DNA of 64,000 nt from Myxococcaceae bacterium (GCA_017881265.1 JADGRA010000003.1:37088-101087), one strand, 5' to 3'; counted from the first letter of the stretch, positions 32,876 to 42,656 are shown. Numbers and translations are program-made. Notes: generated from the letters alone by a model not told the origin.

Positions 32876-33352
32876 GTGAGCGGCCTGGCCAGTGGACGTC
32901 CCCTTGCCTTCGAGGACCTGGCGGCGGGACAGCGCAAGACTTTCGGGCCGCGGGTGCTTTCCAAGGAGGAGATTGTCGCCTTCGGCAAGGACTGGGACCC
33001 GCAGCCCTTCCACGTCGACGAGGCGGCAGCCGCGCGCTCGCCCTTCGGCGGCCTCATCGCCAGCGGCTGGCAGACGGCCGCCCTGTGCATGCGCCTGGTG
33101 GTGGACGGGCTTCTGGCCCAGTCCACCAGCATGGGAAGCCCGGGCCTGGACGAGTTGAAGTGGCTCAAGCCCGTGCGCCCGGGGGATGCGCTCAGCGTGG
33201 AGGTGACCATCCTCGAGACGACGCCCTCCCGCAGCAAGCCGGACCGCGGCAGCGTCCGTCTCAGCTACACCTGCACCAACCAGCGCGCCGAGACCGTCAT
33301 GACGATGGTGGCCCGGGTGCTGTTCCTCAGGCGCGACGCCGCGCCCCGCTGA
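32876..33352 (+). CDS. MaoC-type hotdog dehydratase
   Basis: 158 residues with the MaoC/R-hydratase motif KDWDPQPFHVDEAAAARSPFGGLIASGW (Asp and His as catalytic pair) and KWLKPVRPGDALSVEV. GTG 32876 lies 7 bases after AAGGAG (32863-32868). Predicted to hydrate or dehydrate a (R)-3-hydroxyacyl-CoA or related thioester; substrate unknown. Divergent from the phosphorylase gene, 47 bases apart. Confidence 0.88.
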   Translation: MSGLASGRPLAFEDLAAGQRKTFGPRVLSKEEIVAFGKDWDPQPFHVDEAAAARSPFGGLIASGWQTAALCMRLVVDGLLAQSTSMGSPGLDELKWLKPVRPGDALSVEVTILETTPSRSKPDRGSVRLSYTCTNQRAETVMTMVARVLFLRRDAAPR

Positions 33353-33384
33353 CAGCCCCGGGGCCCGGGCTCCGCCCGTCTTCT

Positions 33385-34113
33385 TCAGTTGGCGGGCCCG
33401 GCGGCGGGCGGGCGAAACCGCGCGTCGTCGAGGAGCGGGTTGACCTCGATGGAGTGGATGGCGATGTGGCGGCCACTGGCGCCACCTTGCACCGTGGTGT
33501 CGATGCCCACCGGAAACAGCACCCCCTGCACCCGTCGGCTGGCGGTGAAGCGCGTCTCTTCCACGCGCTGCTTTCCGTCGACGGTGCGTGTCTCACTCCA
33601 GCCAAGCGGCTCATGGGTGGCCGCATCCAGCTGGTAGCGCTGCACGGTGCCGTCCGGGAAGAAGACGTCCAGCGCCTCGGTGGCCCGTCCGTCCACCTCG
33701 CCGCGTCCGGCCAGCGCGAAGGTGACGCCCTTCTCGCGCGCATCCACCAGCGGGCCGTCGAGGTCCGCCTCACGGCGGACGCCGGCCAGCTCCGCGGCAG
33801 ACATGGGCTGAAGGACGGGCGAGACGCTGGCCACCGTCGACGTCCAGCCCCTCGTCCCGTCGAAGAGGCGGAGCAGCGTGCCCTCGGGCAGGCCGAGTTC
33901 CATGCGCAGGCGGTCTGGCCGCTTGAATTCCACCCGCAGCGAGCCCGTCACCGGGCCGAAGGCCACGTTGCCGCTTAGGCGCAGGGACTGGACGGCGTGC
34001 AGGCGCTCCACGCCGCCTCGCGCCTGGACGGCCTGCTCCACCAGTTTGGCAGGCCCTGGCTTGCAGCCCAGCAGGGCCAAGGCCCCCGAAAGAAGAAGTC
34101 GCGACCGCTTCAC
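33385..34113 (-). CDS. Exported lipoprotein, LolA/outer-membrane-lipoprotein-sorting-like
   Basis: 242 residues with a GTG start and lipobox LLGC at about 14-17. The mature protein begins with ARGGVERLHAVQSLRLSGNV, and long beta strands with TSTVASVSPVLQPMSAAELA follow; this pattern resembles the LolA-like DUF4292/DUF2092 proteins that bind lipid. Its start overlaps the stop of the DUF72 gene (GTGA). Role uncertain; a periplasmic lipid-handling protein is the best guess. Confidence 0.7.
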   Translation of the reverse strand: MKRSRLLLSGALALLGCKPGPAKLVEQAVQARGGVERLHAVQSLRLSGNVAFGPVTGSLRVEFKRPDRLRMELGLPEGTLLRLFDGTRGWTSTVASVSPVLQPMSAAELAGVRREADLDGPLVDAREKGVTFALAGRGEVDGRATEALDVFFPDGTVQRYQLDAATHEPLGWSETRTVDGKQRVEETRFTASRRVQGVLFPVGIDTTVQGGASGRHIAIHSIEVNPLLDDARFRPPAAGPAN

Positions 34114-35144
34114 GGGGTCCCCGGTGGCTGGGGGGCAGGGGGGCTGGACAGCCGCTGGACGACGGCCTGCGCCAGCCGCTGGGCCGAGACGGGTGCACTG
34201 CCCTCGGCCTTGTTGTTGATGGTGACGTACACCGCGCGTCCGGCCTGGAAGGCCTCGACGGCCAGGGCGGCAATGGCCGTCCGCGTGGGGACGTCCTCCT
34301 GCACCAGCCGGTCGAAGGGCGCGTACACCTCCTTGGCCTCCTCGTAGCCCAGGCCCGGGTGCAGCATCCACCGCACCACCAGCGCCGGCGCGCCGCCGGC
34401 GCGCGTCCTTTGGGCCTGCCACTGGACGTCCGGCAGGGGGCCCCACGCGGCCAGCACCGGCACCACCCCGGCCGCGGCCAGCGCGTCGGCGTAGTCTGCG
34501 GACAGCAGTTCCCGGTTCCGCACCTCCACGCCGTACAGGGGGCCCGGGGGCAGCGCGGTCAGAAAGCCATGCAGCCGTTCGGCGAAGCGCTGCGCGCCCC
34601 CCAGCTGTTGCACGTCCTGGGGCGGAAACTGAAACACCAGGGGCCCTGCCTTCGGCCCCAGCCCCTCGACAAAGGGCGCCACCACGGCGTCGGCGGCGTA
34701 GTGCGCATCCAGAAAGCGCGGGTTGCGGGCGCCCCGGCGCGCTCCGTAGCGCGGCCGGTGCGGGAAGTGGCCCAGGGTGACTTCCTCGTGGGCCTTGGCC
34801 AGAAAGCGGAAGTCCTCCGGGACGGCCTCTGCCCAGGCTGAAAACGCCTCGGCCGGGACCGGCCCGTAGAAGGTGCGGTCGATGCCCACCGTGCGCAGCA
34901 GCGGGTGGCGTGCGTAGGCGGGAAGTCCCTCCCGGGCCAGCTGCAGCTGGCTGGCGTCGGCAGCGTAGACGAGGCCCGTCCAGCCGGGAAACGACCAGGA
35001 GGAGGTCCCCAGGCGCACTGTGTGCGGGAGACGGGCGCCGAGGTCGAGCAGCTCCGCCGTGGTGGGGGCCGGCTCCGGCGCCCGGGGCGCCGCCGGGGCC
35101 CAGGGCTGTTGGGCGAAGAGTTCCAGCTGCGGGGGCCGTCTCAC
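34110..35144 (-). CDS. DUF72 (YecE-like) family protein
   Basis: 344 residues: RLGTSSWSFPGWTGLVYA, TVGIDRTFYGPVPAEAFSAW, LAKAHEEVTLGHF, VFQFPPQ, GVEVRNRELLS, and VYVTINNKAEGSAP are the conserved stations of the TIM-barrel DUF72 family. Biochemical function unknown. The ~40-residue Pro/Ala-rich N-terminal extension (ELFAQQPWAPAAPRAPEPA) is not part of the family core. The GTG start at 35144 is preferred. Confidence 0.85.
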   Translation of the reverse strand: MRRPPQLELFAQQPWAPAAPRAPEPAPTTAELLDLGARLPHTVRLGTSSWSFPGWTGLVYAADASQLQLAREGLPAYARHPLLRTVGIDRTFYGPVPAEAFSAWAEAVPEDFRFLAKAHEEVTLGHFPHRPRYGARRGARNPRFLDAHYAADAVVAPFVEGLGPKAGPLVFQFPPQDVQQLGGAQRFAERLHGFLTALPPGPLYGVEVRNRELLSADYADALAAAGVVPVLAAWGPLPDVQWQAQRTRAGGAPALVVRWMLHPGLGYEEAKEVYAPFDRLVQEDVPTRTAIAALAVEAFQAGRAVYVTINNKAEGSAPVSAQRLAQAVVQRLSSPPAPQPPGTP

Positions 35145-35161
35145 GGGGTGGGGCAGGCGCC

Positions 35162-36223
35162 CTAAGGTGTGCCCGCGTCTTGCGGGGACGCTGGGGTGCC
35201 CGAGGCGCGCAGTGCGGCGGTCGCGGCCTCCAGCTTGCTGTTGACGTCCTTGATGACGGCGCAGGCGCCGGCCTCGTCCCCGCTGGCCATCTCCTTCGCC
35301 TTGCACATCTCGACGTAGTCCTTGAAAATTTCCGGGCACTCGCTGGCGCCGCTGACGGCGATGTCCTCCAGGCAGCGGTCGCGCAGCGTCTCGGCCAGCC
35401 GCGTGTTGGCAATGGCGACGGTTAGCGGCGGCTTCAGCCCGAGGATGTCGGGCTGCTTGATGAGGGTGTCGCGGATGGGCTTGCGGACACTCTTGAAGTC
35501 GTCGGGGCGCTTGCCGCACGCCTCGGCCGCCTGGCCCACCAGGCGCCGGACGTAGACTTTGAAAATCTCGCTCGTCTCCTCGACGTCACCGAACTTGGCA
35601 TGGCGCTTGGCCACCTTGTCGAAGCTCCTGGCGGCGCGGGCGAGGGCGTGGCAGTCGCTGGAGTCGGCCAGCGCGGTGACGATGGCCACCACGGCATTGC
35701 GGTGCGGCTCATCGATGCCCTTGTCGGTGTTGCTGGCCAGCTCCTCCACCAGCGACTCCTCCAGCATGACGGTGGCCTTGGCGTTGTAGGACTCGTCCCG
35801 GACGAATTCCTGCAGCAGCGCGTACCCCACCATGCGCTTGTCCGCGTTGCTCTGGTCGGTGGCCAGCATGGAGGACTCGAAGAAGGAGCGGTATTTGTCC
35901 GCCTCGCGCGCCCGCTGGAACTCCTTGTCCCAGCGGTCCTGGTCCACCTTGGCCTGTCGCTCCTGGTTCTGCTTGTTGGCGAAGCTCTGGTAGGCGTTGA
36001 CGCCGAAGCCGGCGATGGCCACCCAGCCCACCAGCACCTGGCTGGCGATGGCGAAGCGGCTGTGGGTCTGCTTGCGCTTGGTGTCCGCGTCGATGAGGTC
36101 CAGGGCGCCCTTCAGCCGGTCCAGCTGTTCCTTGGAACCGGCTGCGGCCAGGGCAAAGGGGTCCTGCTTCTCGAGCGCGGACCGGACGTCGGGGGGCGTG
36201 GGAGGCGTTTCGGGGGGGGTCAT
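35162..36223 (-). CDS. Membrane-anchored hypothetical protein with long charged cytoplasmic/periplasmic domain
   Basis: 353 residues. One membrane helix at about 58-77 (AIASQVLVGWVAIAGFGVNAY), preceded by an acidic/Pro N-terminus and followed by coiled-coil-prone sequence (KVDQDRWDKEFQRAREADKY) and a helical domain with repeated short alpha units. Six cysteines lie in the C-terminal half (CHALARA, EACGKRP, DRCLED, SECPEIF, EMCKAK, AGACAVI), an even number consistent with disulfides. No family recognised. It starts the three-gene run with DUF72 and the lipoprotein. Confidence 0.62.
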   Translation of the reverse strand: MTPPETPPTPPDVRSALEKQDPFALAAAGSKEQLDRLKGALDLIDADTKRKQTHSRFAIASQVLVGWVAIAGFGVNAYQSFANKQNQERQAKVDQDRWDKEFQRAREADKYRSFFESSMLATDQSNADKRMVGYALLQEFVRDESYNAKATVMLEESLVEELASNTDKGIDEPHRNAVVAIVTALADSSDCHALARAARSFDKVAKRHAKFGDVEETSEIFKVYVRRLVGQAAEACGKRPDDFKSVRKPIRDTLIKQPDILGLKPPLTVAIANTRLAETLRDRCLEDIAVSGASECPEIFKDYVEMCKAKEMASGDEAGACAVIKDVNSKLEAATAALRASGTPASPQDAGTP

Positions 36224-36253
36224 GGACAGCCTCTCTTACTAGAAGACGCCGCC

Positions 36254-37012
36254 ATGGCGACTCCCGGACAGCTGGCCGTCCTCGTCGTCGCCGCCCTCTC
36301 GGCCGGCGTGGTGGATGCCATCGGGGGTGGAGGGGGCCTCCTCACCGTCCCGCTGCTGCTGGCGGTGGGGCTTCCGCCGCACCTGGCCCTGGGCACCAAC
36401 AAGGGACAGTCGGTGTTTGGTTCCACGGCCGCCCTGGTGCGCTTTTCCCGCGCCGGCCTGGTGTCGCTTCCCCGGGCGCGCCTCACCATTCCGTTGGGCT
36501 TTGCCGGAAGCCTCCTCGGAGCCAGCCTGGTGCTGCGCGTGGACACAGCCGTGCTGCGGCCCGTCGTCCTTGTGCTGCTGCTGGCCGCGACCGCATTCCT
36601 GGTGGCCGTCCGGCCGCGCCAGGCGGAGGCAGGACGCGCCGTGGACGGCCGGGCGCGCGCGGCCCTTCTGGCGCTGGGGGTGGGCGCGTACGACGGTTTT
36701 TTTGGACCGGGGACGGGCACCTTTCTGGTGGTGGGCTTCGCGGCGCTGCTGGCCCTTCCCTTGCGCCAGGCCTCGGCGGAGGCGAAGGCCGTTAACGCCG
36801 CCAGTAACCTCGCCGCCCTCCTCCTCTTCGCCCTTCGTGGCACGGTGGTGTGGCAGCTGGCGCTTCCCATGGCGGCGGCCCAGCTGGTGGGCGGCTGGGT
36901 GGGCGCGCACCTCACCATCCACCGCGGCGACGGAGTGGTGCGTCTCGTCGTCCTGGCGGTGGTGCTGGCGCTGGTGGTGAAGCTGGGCGGGGACTCGCTT
37001 GGCCTCTGGTGA
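36254..37012 (+). CDS. TauE/SafE-type sulfite/sulfonate exporter
   Basis: 252 residues with about eight hydrophobic segments. Family motifs: AGVVDAIGGGGGLLTVPLLL near the start and its inverted-repeat partner GAYDGFFGPGTGTFLVVGF, plus AVNAASNLAALLLF. The family exports sulfite, taurine-derived sulfonates or related anions; the specific anion here is unknown. It is divergent from the membrane-anchored gene by 30 bases. Confidence 0.87.
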   Translation: MATPGQLAVLVVAALSAGVVDAIGGGGGLLTVPLLLAVGLPPHLALGTNKGQSVFGSTAALVRFSRAGLVSLPRARLTIPLGFAGSLLGASLVLRVDTAVLRPVVLVLLLAATAFLVAVRPRQAEAGRAVDGRARAALLALGVGAYDGFFGPGTGTFLVVGFAALLALPLRQASAEAKAVNAASNLAALLLFALRGTVVWQLALPMAAAQLVGGWVGAHLTIHRGDGVVRLVVLAVVLALVVKLGGDSLGLW

Positions 37013-37130
37013 AGCCTCCCCCACCTGTGGTGCGTGGGAAGCGCCCGTGTCCTGACACTAGCGTCGCATTCGGGACGTCCTTTGTTGTGCGTCCTGGGAC
37101 GCCCAGCGCGACGACGCGAGGGGCACGGCA

Positions 37131-37973
37131 ATGGAAGCCAGGGCGTGGGGGTGGACGGGGACGGCTGTCCCTAAGCTGGGGCAAGGGACGTGGAAGATGG
37201 AGGGCGACGACGCCGGAGAGGCCATTGCGGCCTTGGAGGCGGGCCTGGACGCCGGCCTGTGCCACGTCGACACCGCGGAGGCGTACGGCAACGGACGGGT
37301 GGAGGAACTGGTAGGCCGCGCCCTTTTGGGGCGAAGGGACGACGTCTTCCTGGTGAGCAAGGTGTTGCCCGCCAACGCCTCGCGCGAGGGGACGCTGCGC
37401 TCGTGCGAGGGTAGCCTGCGGCGGCTGGGGACGGACCGTCTCGACTGCTACCTGTTGCACTGGCCAGGGCCGCACCCGCTGGCGGACACCATCGCTGCCT
37501 TCGAGGAATTGGTGCAGGCCGGCAAAATCCGCAGCTGGGGGTTGAGCAACTTCGACGTGGCGGACCTGGAAGCGGCCCGGGCCCTTGCCGGCCCGCGGCG
37601 CATTGCCTGCAACCAGGTGCTGTACCACCTGAAGGCGCGGGACATGGAAGCCGAGGTGCTGCCCTGGTGCGTGCGGCACGCGGTGGCCGTGGTGGGCTAC
37701 AGCCCCTTCGGCTCCGGACGCTTCCCCTCGCCCATCAGCACCGGGGGCAAGGTGCTGGCCCGGGTGGCGCGCGCGCACCGGGCGACGCCCTTCCAGGTGG
37801 CGCTCGCATTCCTGCTGCGAAACCCGCACGTCTTCGCCATTCCCAAGTCGGTGGACATCAGCCACGTCAACGCCAACGCGTCCGCCGCGGCTCTGGTCCT
37901 GACGGAGGAGGAAGTCGCGCAGCTGGACGCGGCGTTCCCCATCCCCACCGGCCGCGGGCTTCAGACGCTGTGA
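37131..37973 (+). CDS. Aldo/keto reductase
   Basis: 280 residues. The catalytic tetrad is visible: Asp and Tyr in CHVDTAEAYGNGRVEELVG, Lys in FLVSKVLP, His in CYLLHWPGPHP; the phosphate-binding part reads IPKSVDISHVNAN. A NADPH-dependent (beta/alpha)8 reductase of the prostaglandin-F-synthase/2,5-diketo-gluconate group. Substrate unknown. Confidence 0.9.
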   Translation: MEARAWGWTGTAVPKLGQGTWKMEGDDAGEAIAALEAGLDAGLCHVDTAEAYGNGRVEELVGRALLGRRDDVFLVSKVLPANASREGTLRSCEGSLRRLGTDRLDCYLLHWPGPHPLADTIAAFEELVQAGKIRSWGLSNFDVADLEAARALAGPRRIACNQVLYHLKARDMEAEVLPWCVRHAVAVVGYSPFGSGRFPSPISTGGKVLARVARAHRATPFQVALAFLLRNPHVFAIPKSVDISHVNANASAAALVLTEEEVAQLDAAFPIPTGRGLQTL

Positions 37974-37995
37974 GGCGGCGTCCCTGCGCTGGCGG

Positions 37996-39621
37996 CTAGC
38001 GCCGGCGTCCCGTCCCGTCCTGCCGGCGGCGCACGTCCTGGTCGCCCACCTTCTCCAGAAACTCCTCGTAGGTGCCCTGGAAGTCCACCAGGCCCGCCGG
38101 GGTGAAAGCGAAGAGGCGGGTGGCGAAGCTGCCGATGAGGTCCCGGTCGTGCGAGGCGACAATGGCGGTGCCGGGAAAGCGCTGCAGCGCATCCCCCAGA
38201 GCGATGATGGACTCAAGGTCCAGGTGGTTGGTCGGCTCGTCGAGGAGGAGGACGTTGTCGCGCGTCAACATGAGTTTCGCCAGGATGAGGCGCACCGCCT
38301 CTCCACCGGAGAGGGAGTTGGTGGATTTGAGTCCCTCCTCTCCCTTGAAGAGCATCCGTCCCAAAAGCCCGCGGATGTCCTCGTTGCCGGCGCGCGGGTC
38401 GATGTCATGCAGCCAGTCGGCCACCGTGGTGTCCCGGGCAATGCCCTCCCGGTGGTCCTGCGCTAGGTACCCCACCTGCGCCTCGTGGCCCAAGGTGACG
38501 GTGCCCGCGTCGGGGTGAAGCTCGCCCAGCAGCAATTTACAGAGGGTGGTTTTGCCGGCGCCGTTGCGGCCGATGACGGCGATTTTGTCGCCCCGCATGA
38601 TGAGCGCGTCGAAGCCGTCGCACACGGTCACTCCGGGCCAGCGCTTGGTGAGGCCTTCCACCAGCAGCGTCTGCTTGCCGGAGGGGCGCTTCGGTTCAAA
38701 GCGGATGAAGGGGCGTTCGATGTTGCTGCGCTTGAGCTCGGTCAACTGCAGCTTGTCCAGCGCCTTCTTGCGGCTCTGCACCTGGCTGGCCCGCGTGCCG
38801 GCAGAGAAGCGGGCCACGAAGTCCTGCAGCTGGGCAATCTTCTTCTGCTTCTCGGCGTTCTCCTGCTCTATCTGGCTGCGCACCTCGCTCTTCGCAATCA
38901 CCATGTCGTCGTAGCCACCGGTGTAGGTGATGATGGTCTGGTAGTCGATGTCGGCGATGTGCGTGCAGATGGCGTTGAGGAAGTGCCTGTCGTGGCTGAT
39001 GGTCACCAGCACGCCGTCGTAGGACTGCAGGAAGCGCTCCAGCCAGCGGATGGAGTCGAGGTCCAGGTTGTTGGTGGGCTCGTCCAGAAGTAGCGCCTGC
39101 GGCTTTCCAAACAGGGCCTGGGCCAAAAGCACCCGCAGCTTCAGGCCGCCCGCAATCTCCCGCATCCTCTTCGCGTGGTCCTCCTCGGGCACGCCGAGGC
39201 CGTTGAGGAGCTCGGCCGCGTCTGCCTCCGCCGTGTAGCCATCCTCCTCGGCGATGAGGGACTCCAGGTCCGCCAGGCGGTGCCCCTCGGCGTCCGAGAG
39301 GTCCTGCTTGTGCAGGAGCGCCTCCTTCTCCTGCACCGCGGCCCACAGCGCGCGGTTGCCCTGCATCACCACGTCCAGGACGCGCTGCTCCTCGTAGGCG
39401 AACTGGTCCTGCTGCAGCACCGACGTCTTCTTCGGACGGGAGACGGTGCCGGCGTCCGGCTCGAGCTCGCCGGACAGAATGTTCATGAAGGTGGACTTGC
39501 CGGCCCCGTTCGGCCCGGTGAGGCCATAGCGGCGCTCCTCCGAGAAGACGACGTCCACCGATTCGAACAGGCGCTTCTGCCCGTAGGCCTTGGTGACGCT
39601 GGTGACTTGCAGGGTGGCCAT
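37996..39621 (-). CDS. ABC-F family ATPase (YbiT-like)
   Basis: 541 residues, two ATP-binding cassettes: Walker A GPNGAGKST and GRNGAGKTT; Walker B LLLDEPTNNLD and LLLDEPTNHLD; signatures GGLKLRVLLAQ and LSGGEAVRLILAK, with the ABC-F linker between. The inserted arm and overall match are closest to E. coli YbiT. ABC-F proteins act on ribosomes, aiding stalled translation or antibiotic protection. Last in a minus-strand run headed by PPK1; the gap to the previous gene is 45 bases. Confidence 0.92.
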   Translation of the reverse strand: MATLQVTSVTKAYGQKRLFESVDVVFSEERRYGLTGPNGAGKSTFMNILSGELEPDAGTVSRPKKTSVLQQDQFAYEEQRVLDVVMQGNRALWAAVQEKEALLHKQDLSDAEGHRLADLESLIAEEDGYTAEADAAELLNGLGVPEEDHAKRMREIAGGLKLRVLLAQALFGKPQALLLDEPTNNLDLDSIRWLERFLQSYDGVLVTISHDRHFLNAICTHIADIDYQTIITYTGGYDDMVIAKSEVRSQIEQENAEKQKKIAQLQDFVARFSAGTRASQVQSRKKALDKLQLTELKRSNIERPFIRFEPKRPSGKQTLLVEGLTKRWPGVTVCDGFDALIMRGDKIAVIGRNGAGKTTLCKLLLGELHPDAGTVTLGHEAQVGYLAQDHREGIARDTTVADWLHDIDPRAGNEDIRGLLGRMLFKGEEGLKSTNSLSGGEAVRLILAKLMLTRDNVLLLDEPTNHLDLESIIALGDALQRFPGTAIVASHDRDLIGSFATRLFAFTPAGLVDFQGTYEEFLEKVGDQDVRRRQDGTGRRR

Positions 39622-39666
39622 GACGGGACTCTTCTTTGGAAAAGGGCGAAGGGGTAGGGGCGTGCT

Positions 39667-40119
39667 TCAGGCTTGCTGGAGCTCGCGGAGGAAGCGGCGG
39701 ATGCGCGCGGCGTTGGCGCCGAGGTCGTCCCGTCCGACTCGGGAGCGGCTGCGCACGTCCACCCGGGAGCCGCTGTCGGCGGGGCGCACCCGGATGGTGA
39801 TGTCGTCGCGGAAGCGCAGCAGCCGCGTGACGGCTACCGCGGTGAGGAGGCCCTGGGGCGGCGCGAGGCGGCCAATGGACCAGCCGGGCTGGGCGCGGGC
39901 GCGCTGCTCGGCCAGGGCCAGGGCTTCTGCGGGCGCGAGCGGAAGCCGGAGGCCGCCGAGAAGTTCCGGGTAGGCCCGCCGCGACTTGTCGCGGCGCGCT
40001 TCGGTCATCAGTGGCCCGGTGCCGGCCGTGCCGTCCCGGCCGTCGAGCGGTGGGGGCGCCTCCACGTCGGTGGACACGTCGTTGAGGGGGGACTGCAAGA
40101 GGCGGCTGAGCAGGGTCAC
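39667..40119 (-). CDS. DUF1499 family protein
   Basis: 150 residues. Core NDVSTDVEAPPPLD is typical of DUF1499, together with VTRLLRFRDDITIRV, SRVDVRSRSRVGRDDLGANAARIRRFLREL. No signal peptide. The family often neighbours ribosomal or lipid genes and has no assigned activity. It lies between the helicase and ABC-F genes with short gaps (17 and 45 bases), so part of the same transcript. Confidence 0.83.
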   Translation of the reverse strand: MTLLSRLLQSPLNDVSTDVEAPPPLDGRDGTAGTGPLMTEARRDKSRRAYPELLGGLRLPLAPAEALALAEQRARAQPGWSIGRLAPPQGLLTAVAVTRLLRFRDDITIRVRPADSGSRVDVRSRSRVGRDDLGANAARIRRFLRELQQA

Positions 40120-40136
40120 GTGGGAAGCGAGCGTCT

Positions 40137-42656
40137 CTAAACGCCCACGCGGCGAAGTTCAAGCAGGGGGGAGTCCAGCAGCGGCCCTTCGGGCAGCGCG
40201 GCGGTGCAGTCCAGCATCCAGTCGGCGTGCCCGTCCGGGTCGAGAATGCGCTGCCGGGCCTCCCACAGCCGCGGGCCCACCGGCTTCACCAGCGACTGGT
40301 GCGGGCGGCGCGCCTCGGGCGTCAGCACCACCTGGCCGTGCTCGGCGAAGTAGGGCGCCATCTGCGCCTCCAAGTCCGCTGCCGTCCAGCCGTGGCCCGG
40401 GGCCAGCGCGGCCAGGGCCTCCTCCCAGGCGCGCGTGCCCAAGGCCCGCAGAAGCCGGTGCAACTCGGCCCGCAGCCGCGCCACCACCGCGCGCTGGGAC
40501 GGCGCGGCCGGCGGCGGGGGCGGGGCGTCCGGCGTGACGCCCGGGGGTAGCTGCAGCCGTTCCCACTCATCCAAAAGGCTACTGTCGACGTCCCGCAGCG
40601 CCTGGCGCAGGGCGGCCATCAACTCTTCCAGCTCCTCGGTGCGGTAGGACTCAGGGACGGTTTGCACCAGCGTCTTGTAGGCGTCGGTAAGGTAGCGCAA
40701 CAGGACGCCCTCGGAGCGCTGCAACTCATACTCCCGGACGTAGTCCGCGAAGCTGCAGAAGCGCTCCAGCATGTCGCGCGCGATGGACTTGGGCCGGATG
40801 TTTTCCTGCCCCACCCAGGGGTGCAGGGCCGAGAAGCTGTCGAAGGTGCCGTAGATGAAGTCGGCCAGCGGCTTCGGGTGGTCCACCTTCTCCAGCTCCG
40901 CCAGCCGCTCGGCGTACTCCACCCCGGAGGCTTTCAACTCGGCCATGCGGGCCGTCCGCAGGACGTCGCGCTGGCGCAGCAGCACCACCTCCGGATTTTC
41001 CAGGATGCTTTCCACCAGGGTGACGACGTCCAGGGCGTAGCTGGGGGAGGTGCGGTCCAGGGATTCGAGGGCGGCCAGCAGGTACAGCGACAGCGTCTGG
41101 TGCAGCGAGAACTCCCGCTGCAGCCCGGGCGCAATCTCCACCTGGGCCGCCGCGTGCGGGTGCTTGTACGTCGACAGGAGCCCGGCCGAGCGCAGCGTCC
41201 GGAACAACATGGCGCCCTTCTTCAGCAGCCGGCGCTTGTCATAGGGCGACGCGTGGCTGGCCAGCGTCAGCCGCACCAGGCGCCCATAGCCGCCTCCCCG
41301 TTCCTCCGGGTCCCCCTGCAAAAGGTTCAGCAGCATCCCGAAGGTGACGTCGAAGCGCGAGGCGAGCGGCTCCGGCGGCCGGCCCACCAGCTTGTCGAAG
41401 GTGGACTTGTCCCAGGGGACGTAGCCCCGGGTGGGGGGCTGCTTGCGGACGACTTTCTTCCCGGCGGCGGACTTCTGCGCCAGCCGGAGGTTCTCTATGA
41501 CGTGCTCCGGCGCCTGCGCCACCACGAAGCCGCGGTCGTCGAAGCCCTTGCGACCGGCGCGTCCGCCAATCTGGTGGAAGTCGCGGGCCGACAAGAGCGC
41601 CGTCTTCTCCCCGTCGTACTTGCACAGCTGGCTGAAGAGGACGGTGCGGATGGGGATGTTGACGCCCACGCCCAGGGTGTCCGTGCCGCTCACCACCTTA
41701 AGGAGGCCCGTCTGGGCCAGCTTCTCGCAGGCCAGCCGGTACTTGGGCAGCAGGCCCGCGTGGTGCAAGCCGATGCCGACTTGCAGGTAGCGGCGCATGT
41801 CCTTGCCGAAGGGCGAGTCGAAGCGCGTCCCGTCCAGGGTGGCGCGGATGCGCTCCTTCTCCTCGCGGGTGGTGAGGTTGACGGACGTCAGCGCCTGGGC
41901 CTGCTCGCCCGCCGCCCGCTGGGTGAAGTTGACGAGGTACACCGGTGCCTTGCCGGCGGCGACCAGCTCCTCCAGCGTCTCGTGCAGCGGCGTCTCCCGG
42001 TAGGAGAATTCGAGCGGCACCGGCCGCTCGCCGCTGGAAATGCGCGCCACCGGGCGGCCGGTGGTGCGGGCCAGCGACTCCTCGATGTGGCTGGTGTCCC
42101 CCAGGGTGGCCGACATCAGCAGGAAGGTGGCGTCCGGCAAGGCCAGCAGCGGCACCTGCCAGGCCCACCCGCGGTCGGTGTCCCCGTAGTAGTGAAACTC
42201 GTCCATCACCACCGTGTCGATGCGGGGCCGGCTCTCGCGGAGGGAAATATTGGCCAGCACCTCGGCCGTGCAGCAGAGGATGGGGGCGTTGCGGTTGATG
42301 GACGCATCCCCGGTCAGCATCCCCACCCGGGCGGGGCCGAACAGCTGGCAGAGGGCGAAGAACTTCTCGTTGGCCAGCGCCTTGATGGGGGTGGTGTAGA
42401 CGGACGTCTTCCCTTGGGCGAGCGCCTTGAAGTGCAGGGCCGTCGCCACCAGCGACTTGCCGGAGCCGGTGGGGGTGTTGAGGACGACGTTCTTGCCCGC
42501 CATCACTTCCAAAAGCGCCTCCTCCTGCGCTGGGTAGAGCTGAAGGCCGCTGTCGGCGACGTACTGAAGGAAGCGCGAGAGCAGAGTGTCCGCGTCGGCA
42601 GCGGTCGGGTCCACGGGAAGCAGGGCGGCGAGCGGGGCGGACAAGAGGAGTTTCAC
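40137..42656 (-). CDS. DEAD/DEAH-box helicase, DUF3516 (Ski2-like)
   Basis: 839 residues. Helicase motifs: TPTGSGKS (I), TTPIKALANEKF (Ia), DEFHYYGDTDRG (II, DEFH), MSATLGD (III), HHAGLLPKYR, DTLGVGVNIPIRTV (V), QIGGRAGRKGFDDRG (VI). The C-terminal ~400 residues are the DUF3516 region found with bacterial Ski2-like RNA helicases. GTG 42656 overlaps the FUSC stop (GTGA). The cellular substrate, probably structured RNA, is not defined. Confidence 0.92.
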   Translation of the reverse strand: MKLLLSAPLAALLPVDPTAADADTLLSRFLQYVADSGLQLYPAQEEALLEVMAGKNVVLNTPTGSGKSLVATALHFKALAQGKTSVYTTPIKALANEKFFALCQLFGPARVGMLTGDASINRNAPILCCTAEVLANISLRESRPRIDTVVMDEFHYYGDTDRGWAWQVPLLALPDATFLLMSATLGDTSHIEESLARTTGRPVARISSGERPVPLEFSYRETPLHETLEELVAAGKAPVYLVNFTQRAAGEQAQALTSVNLTTREEKERIRATLDGTRFDSPFGKDMRRYLQVGIGLHHAGLLPKYRLACEKLAQTGLLKVVSGTDTLGVGVNIPIRTVLFSQLCKYDGEKTALLSARDFHQIGGRAGRKGFDDRGFVVAQAPEHVIENLRLAQKSAAGKKVVRKQPPTRGYVPWDKSTFDKLVGRPPEPLASRFDVTFGMLLNLLQGDPEERGGGYGRLVRLTLASHASPYDKRRLLKKGAMLFRTLRSAGLLSTYKHPHAAAQVEIAPGLQREFSLHQTLSLYLLAALESLDRTSPSYALDVVTLVESILENPEVVLLRQRDVLRTARMAELKASGVEYAERLAELEKVDHPKPLADFIYGTFDSFSALHPWVGQENIRPKSIARDMLERFCSFADYVREYELQRSEGVLLRYLTDAYKTLVQTVPESYRTEELEELMAALRQALRDVDSSLLDEWERLQLPPGVTPDAPPPPPAAPSQRAVVARLRAELHRLLRALGTRAWEEALAALAPGHGWTAADLEAQMAPYFAEHGQVVLTPEARRPHQSLVKPVGPRLWEARQRILDPDGHADWMLDCTAALPEGPLLDSPLLELRRVGV

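Noticed and set aside
33354..33371. Terminator hairpin between MaoC and lipoprotein genes
   Set aside because: AGCCC/GGGCT is only five pairs in an extremely GC-rich stretch with competing foldings; not distinguishable from chance.
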